64,000 nt of DNA. It comes from JABDMH01 sp965223105 (lineage in GTDB: Bacteria > Bacteroidota > Bacteroidia > Chitinophagales > Saprospiraceae). The position numbers were made by a program, and so were the translations under genes. This document shows positions 61,322 through 64,000 of the stretch, one piece after another. The DNA lies in the NCBI GenBank assembly GCA_965223105.1, contig OZ244987.1:6138001-6202000 (forward strand), in the 5' to 3' direction. Under the pieces are notes generated by a model, which saw only the letters and a list, made by a program, of their open reading frames with translations, searched no databases and had not been told where the DNA came from. Within the stretch, counting starts at the first letter, position 1. Every line of letters starts with the position of its first letter.

Positions 61322-62266
61322 GTGCCTCCTAAACATTCATACCGCGCAAACGGCAAAGTGTTAGTGAGCGGAGAGTACCTCGTTTTGGACGGCGCTCTAG
61401 CTCTTGGACTTCCATTAAGTGTAGGTCAATCGCTCACCGTAAAAGAAAGCTCTGGTTCTGACATCACATGGGAAAGCTACTGTCCCAACGGACAGCGGTG
61501 GTTTTCCGGTAAGTTTGACCTTTTCGGCCTGGAATGTATGAAGAGTAGTGATCAGAAGATCGCCGATGGATTGTCTGGCATCTTCGAAGCTGCAGTAAGA
61601 CTAAATTCTGATTTTCTATCTCGATGGAAAAAATACACGGTCCGTACTCACTTAGACTTCGAGCCATGTTGGGGTCTAGGCAGCAGTTCTACCTTGATCA
61701 GCTGTGTGGCAAAGTGGGCCGATGTTGATCCATATGAGCTCTCATCAATGACCTTTGGAGGGTCAGGCTATGACATAGCCTGTGCCGAGGCTGATACGCC
61801 GATCTTTTATTCCAACGATGCCGATTCTATTTCGATTGAAAGGGCAGATTTCAATCCGTCTTTTCGCGATCAGCTATACTTCATTTACCTGGGGCAGAAA
61901 CAAAACAGTGCCAAGGAGGTAGCCAATTACAGAGAGCGGAATGTCAATGCAACCGCGATTGAAGAGATTTCAGCAATAAGCAAATCATTCTGTGAAGTTG
62001 ATTCTCTTCCTCACTTTGAAGAACTTATTGTCGATCATGAGAAACTTGTTTCAGAAATCATTGGAATCCCTCGCATTAGGGAAGAATTCAACGGATTTTG
62101 GGGCGAAATCAAATCCCTTGGGGCATGGGGAGGTGATTTTATCTTGGTAACCAGCGATCGCAGCCTAAGTGAAACTCAGTCGTATTTTCAAAATCACGGA
62201 TTGGATGTGTTCTTTCGATTCGATGAGCTTGTCCGTCATTCGGAACAAACGGTCAGCACTTGTTGA
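61322..62266 (+). CDS. GYDIA-type GHMP kinase (mevalonate-pathway-like)
   Basis: A 314-residue GHMP-fold kinase: GKVLVSGEYLVLDGALAL at the N-terminus, the ATP loop CWGLGSSSTLISCVAKW, and the GYDIA motif in TFGGSGYDIACAEA. This family is typically encoded next to HMG-CoA reductase in Bacteroidota and is assumed to phosphorylate mevalonate or phosphomevalonate; substrate not proven. The GTG start at 61322 is preferred because of the -7 box. TCATTA-TAATGA at 62283-62301 may be its terminator. Confidence 0.85.
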   Translation: MPPKHSYRANGKVLVSGEYLVLDGALALGLPLSVGQSLTVKESSGSDITWESYCPNGQRWFSGKFDLFGLECMKSSDQKIADGLSGIFEAAVRLNSDFLSRWKKYTVRTHLDFEPCWGLGSSSTLISCVAKWADVDPYELSSMTFGGSGYDIACAEADTPIFYSNDADSISIERADFNPSFRDQLYFIYLGQKQNSAKEVANYRERNVNATAIEEISAISKSFCEVDSLPHFEELIVDHEKLVSEIIGIPRIREEFNGFWGEIKSLGAWGGDFILVTSDRSLSETQSYFQNHGLDVFFRFDELVRHSEQTVSTC

Positions 62267-62570
62267 ATGCTGAATTGATGAGTCATTAGATCTTTTAATG
62301 ATCTGATCCACAATAAGTTGCATACCACCTGGTCTTAAAAATCCAAGGAGTGTACCAGTCAGATCTAGCCATGCATAAATAAAGCGGAGTAAGGCTCCAT
62401 AACCTATCGACTACAAAAGCAAAGCAAGGAATTAGGGAGAGATTATTAAAAATACCGTAGGGCTACCGCCCGGCTGGTTGGGCCTGTATCATATGAACTT
62501 TCTGCCGGGATACTATGTTTCTAAATAATCTTGTAGCTTTGTATTACTCAAATTTCCAATTGATTGCCTT
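62267..62570. other. Intergenic region, Nfu promoter and a weak hairpin
   Basis: About 300 bp with an inverted repeat TCATTA/TAATGA (62283-62301) and the -7 box of the Nfu gene near its end. No coding frame or known RNA is recognised. Confidence 0.45.
62534..62541 (+). promoter_or_regulatory. Candidate -7 box (TAGCTTTG) for the Nfu gene
   Basis: TAGCTTTG fits TAnnTTTG with a predicted leader of about 23 nt to ATG 62571. No clear TTTG at -33. Confidence 0.48.
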
Positions 62571-63182
62571 ATGGAAGCTGTGTCTAAGAGTCCAGTGATG
62601 CTCTATACCGAGCAGACTCCCAATCCAGAATCTTTGAAATTTGTGACCAACCGGATGTTATACCGAGGTACGGCAGATTTTCGTGAAGAGGCACTTGCCC
62701 AGGACTGGAGTCCGTTAGCAACTTCTCTTTTTGAGCTCCCCTACGTCAAGGGCGTATATGTGTGCAATAATTTTGTGACCGTCACCAAGGAGTTGACGTA
62801 TACCTGGGAGGACATCATGCTTTCACTCAAAGATCATATCAAAAATTATATTGACCAAGGAGGGATCATCATCAAAGAAGGATTTGAGGAAGAGAAGGAA
62901 CGAAGGGAGGAAGCCTCAGGTGTAGGTTCTCAATACACTGGAGATGAAGCTGAACTGGTAAAAAAGATAAAAGACCTGATTGACACCTATGTGAAACCAG
63001 CCGTTGAAATGGATGGAGGCAATATTGAGTTTAAATCCTTTGACAAAGGCAAGGTAACCGTTATATTGCAAGGATCTTGTAGTGGATGTCCTTCCTCCAC
63101 CGTGACCCTTAAAGCTGGAATAGAAGGAATGCTAAAGAGAATGATCCCAGAGGTGACCGAAGTGATCTCAGAAATGGGTTAA
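62571..63182 (+). CDS. NifU-like Fe-S scaffold protein (Nfu)
   Basis: 203 residues in two domains: an N-terminal Nfu domain (YTEQTPNPESLKFVTNRMLY) and a C-terminal NifU domain with the Fe-S binding CxxC in GSCSGCPSSTVTLKAGIEGM. It assembles and delivers iron-sulfur clusters in the cytoplasm. A perfect terminator follows. Confidence 0.96.
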   Translation: MEAVSKSPVMLYTEQTPNPESLKFVTNRMLYRGTADFREEALAQDWSPLATSLFELPYVKGVYVCNNFVTVTKELTYTWEDIMLSLKDHIKNYIDQGGIIIKEGFEEEKERREEASGVGSQYTGDEAELVKKIKDLIDTYVKPAVEMDGGNIEFKSFDKGKVTVILQGSCSGCPSSTVTLKAGIEGMLKRMIPEVTEVISEMG

Positions 63183-63214
63183 GATATTTAAGAATTGGGT
63201 TTTGGGTGTATTTT

Positions 63215-63253
63215 ACGGCAGCGCTTTCTCACGAAAGTTGCTGCCGTTTTTTT
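63215..63253 (+). terminator. Intrinsic terminator of the Nfu gene
   Basis: ACGGCAGC (63215-63222) pairs with GCTGCCGT (63240-63247) and runs into seven T residues; the loop of 17 nt has further pairing (CTTTC/GAAAG). Confidence 0.88.
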
Positions 63254-63290
63254 CTTGATGCTCACTTTAGACCGGTAATTGACAAGATTC

Positions 63291-64000
63291 ATGGATAAAC
63301 ATCAGCTTGCCGAAATCATGGCCGAGGTTCGTCCTCTGGTGGATGAGGTAAGTCATTTTATCAAGACTGAGCAGATTAAGGTAACTCTGGCAGACATTGA
63401 GACCAAAGCATCTAATAGCTTGGTAAGCTATGTGGATAAGACTGCTGAAGATCAGTTGGTAAAGGGCTTGGGCAAGATCCTTCCCTCAGCATCTTTTATT
63501 ACGGAGGAGGATACCGTAGACAATGAGGAATCCGATTTGGTCTGGATTATTGATCCACTTGATGGTACCACCAATTTTTTAACAAATCTACCCTTCTTTT
63601 CAGTCAGTGTCGCCTTGAAATACAAGGGTGATATTGTCCTAGGGCTGGTAAGAGCGGTCATGCAAGATGAAAGCTTTCACACTTATGCTGGAGGCGGAGC
63701 ATTTGTCAACGACTCACCTATTGAAGTGAGTGGCAGACGCTTAACTTCCGAAGCCATCATCGCTACTGGCTTCCCCTACGATGACAAGAACCGTACTGCT
63801 GCCTACGTAGATGTCCTGAAACATTTATTAGGTAAGGTCCGTGCTGTCAGAAGACTCGGATCCGCTGCCTTAGACCTTGCCTATGTAGCCAGTGGACGGT
63901 TTGATGGATACTATGAGAAGAATCTCAACATCTGGGATGTGGCTGCTGGTGTGTTGCTGGTAAAGGAAGCCGGCGGGATGGTATCAGGTTTCAGAGACGT
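63291..64000 (+). CDS. Inositol monophosphatase-family protein (3' truncated by window)
   Basis: Open to the right edge, 236 codons visible. Metal and substrate motifs of the IMPase/SuhB/CysQ family: Glu pair in FITEEDTV, VWIIDPLDGTTNF, and the C-terminal NIWDVAAGVLLVKEAGG. It dephosphorylates a sugar or inositol phosphate, or 3'-phosphoadenosine phosphate in related members; by its DPLDGTTNF pattern it is nearest to inositol monophosphatase. Start ATG 63291 lies 38 bp past the Nfu terminator. Confidence 0.92.
   Translation, partial: MDKHQLAEIMAEVRPLVDEVSHFIKTEQIKVTLADIETKASNSLVSYVDKTAEDQLVKGLGKILPSASFITEEDTVDNEESDLVWIIDPLDGTTNFLTNLPFFSVSVALKYKGDIVLGLVRAVMQDESFHTYAGGGAFVNDSPIEVSGRRLTSEAIIATGFPYDDKNRTAAYVDVLKHLLGKVRAVRRLGSAALDLAYVASGRFDGYYEKNLNIWDVAAGVLLVKEAGGMVSGFRD

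Overview
The window is a gene-dense chromosomal segment (about 55 protein genes, one tRNA, one probable structured ncRNA) from a member of the Bacteroidota. The evidence is three Por/T9SS C-terminal sorting domains, promoters of the Bacteroidota type (TTTG, about 20 nt, TAnnTTTG), almost no Shine-Dalgarno dependence, LytTR, PASTA, fasciclin and DUF4920 genes, a PurF-like paralogue and a mevalonate-type isoprenoid cluster. A marine or freshwater Saprospiria- or Flavobacteriia-like lineage is plausible, but this is inference. No phage, IS element, CRISPR array or rRNA was seen.

Layout. 1-8 kb: end of a LytTR response regulator, a secreted S8 protease diverging from a secreted S9 peptidase, a coiled-coil orphan, a secreted MORN-repeat/caspase-like fusion, and a DUF4920 protein. 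8.3-9.8 kb: a BioD-like/DRTGG protein and, upstream on the same strand, a 158-nt tRNA-like structured RNA with its own promoter and a strong terminator; this is the most unusual element here. 9.9-17 kb: a + strand run of GH113-like lipoprotein, panC, panD, LPG-synthase-type membrane protein, rfaE2-like, Nif3-like, C4 zinc ribbon and TPR protein. 17-24.7 kb: MTR-kinase-like protein, ADP-ribosylglycohydrolase lipoprotein, alpha/beta hydrolase-SGNH fusion, aldo/keto reductase, fasciclin protein and two thioredoxin-fold proteins. 24.8-30 kb: dnaE and a MATE transporter. 30-34.7 kb: PASTA protein, large T9SS cargo, rhodanese, an orphan, and a thioredoxin/MsrA-like fusion. 34.8-40 kb: Lhr-like helicase and PdeM-like nuclease (DNA-damage pair), ECF sigma factor with a small partner, and prfA. 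40-45.8 kb: repeat-bearing tail-fibre-like surface protein, small T9SS protein, odhB, tRNA-Val and an M28 lipoprotein. 46-52 kb: a six-gene minus-strand operon (small membrane protein, mutL, two rhomboids, an endonuclease/exonuclease/phosphatase protein, cysS). 52.4-57.6 kb: PurF-like protein and the rplM-rpsI-rpsB-tsf-pyrH translation operon. 58.7-62.3 kb: mevalonate-pathway genes (fni, mvaA, GYDIA-type GHMP kinase). 62.5-64 kb: Nfu scaffold and a truncated inositol monophosphatase.

The -7/-33 promoter pairs recur with nearly constant spacing (19-20 nt) in front of the tRNA-Val gene, the rplM operon, fni, the PurF-like gene and the tRNA-like RNA. That makes them useful for fixing start codons and argues that the tRNA-like RNA is really transcribed. 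All functional calls come from reading motifs by eye; no database search was run.
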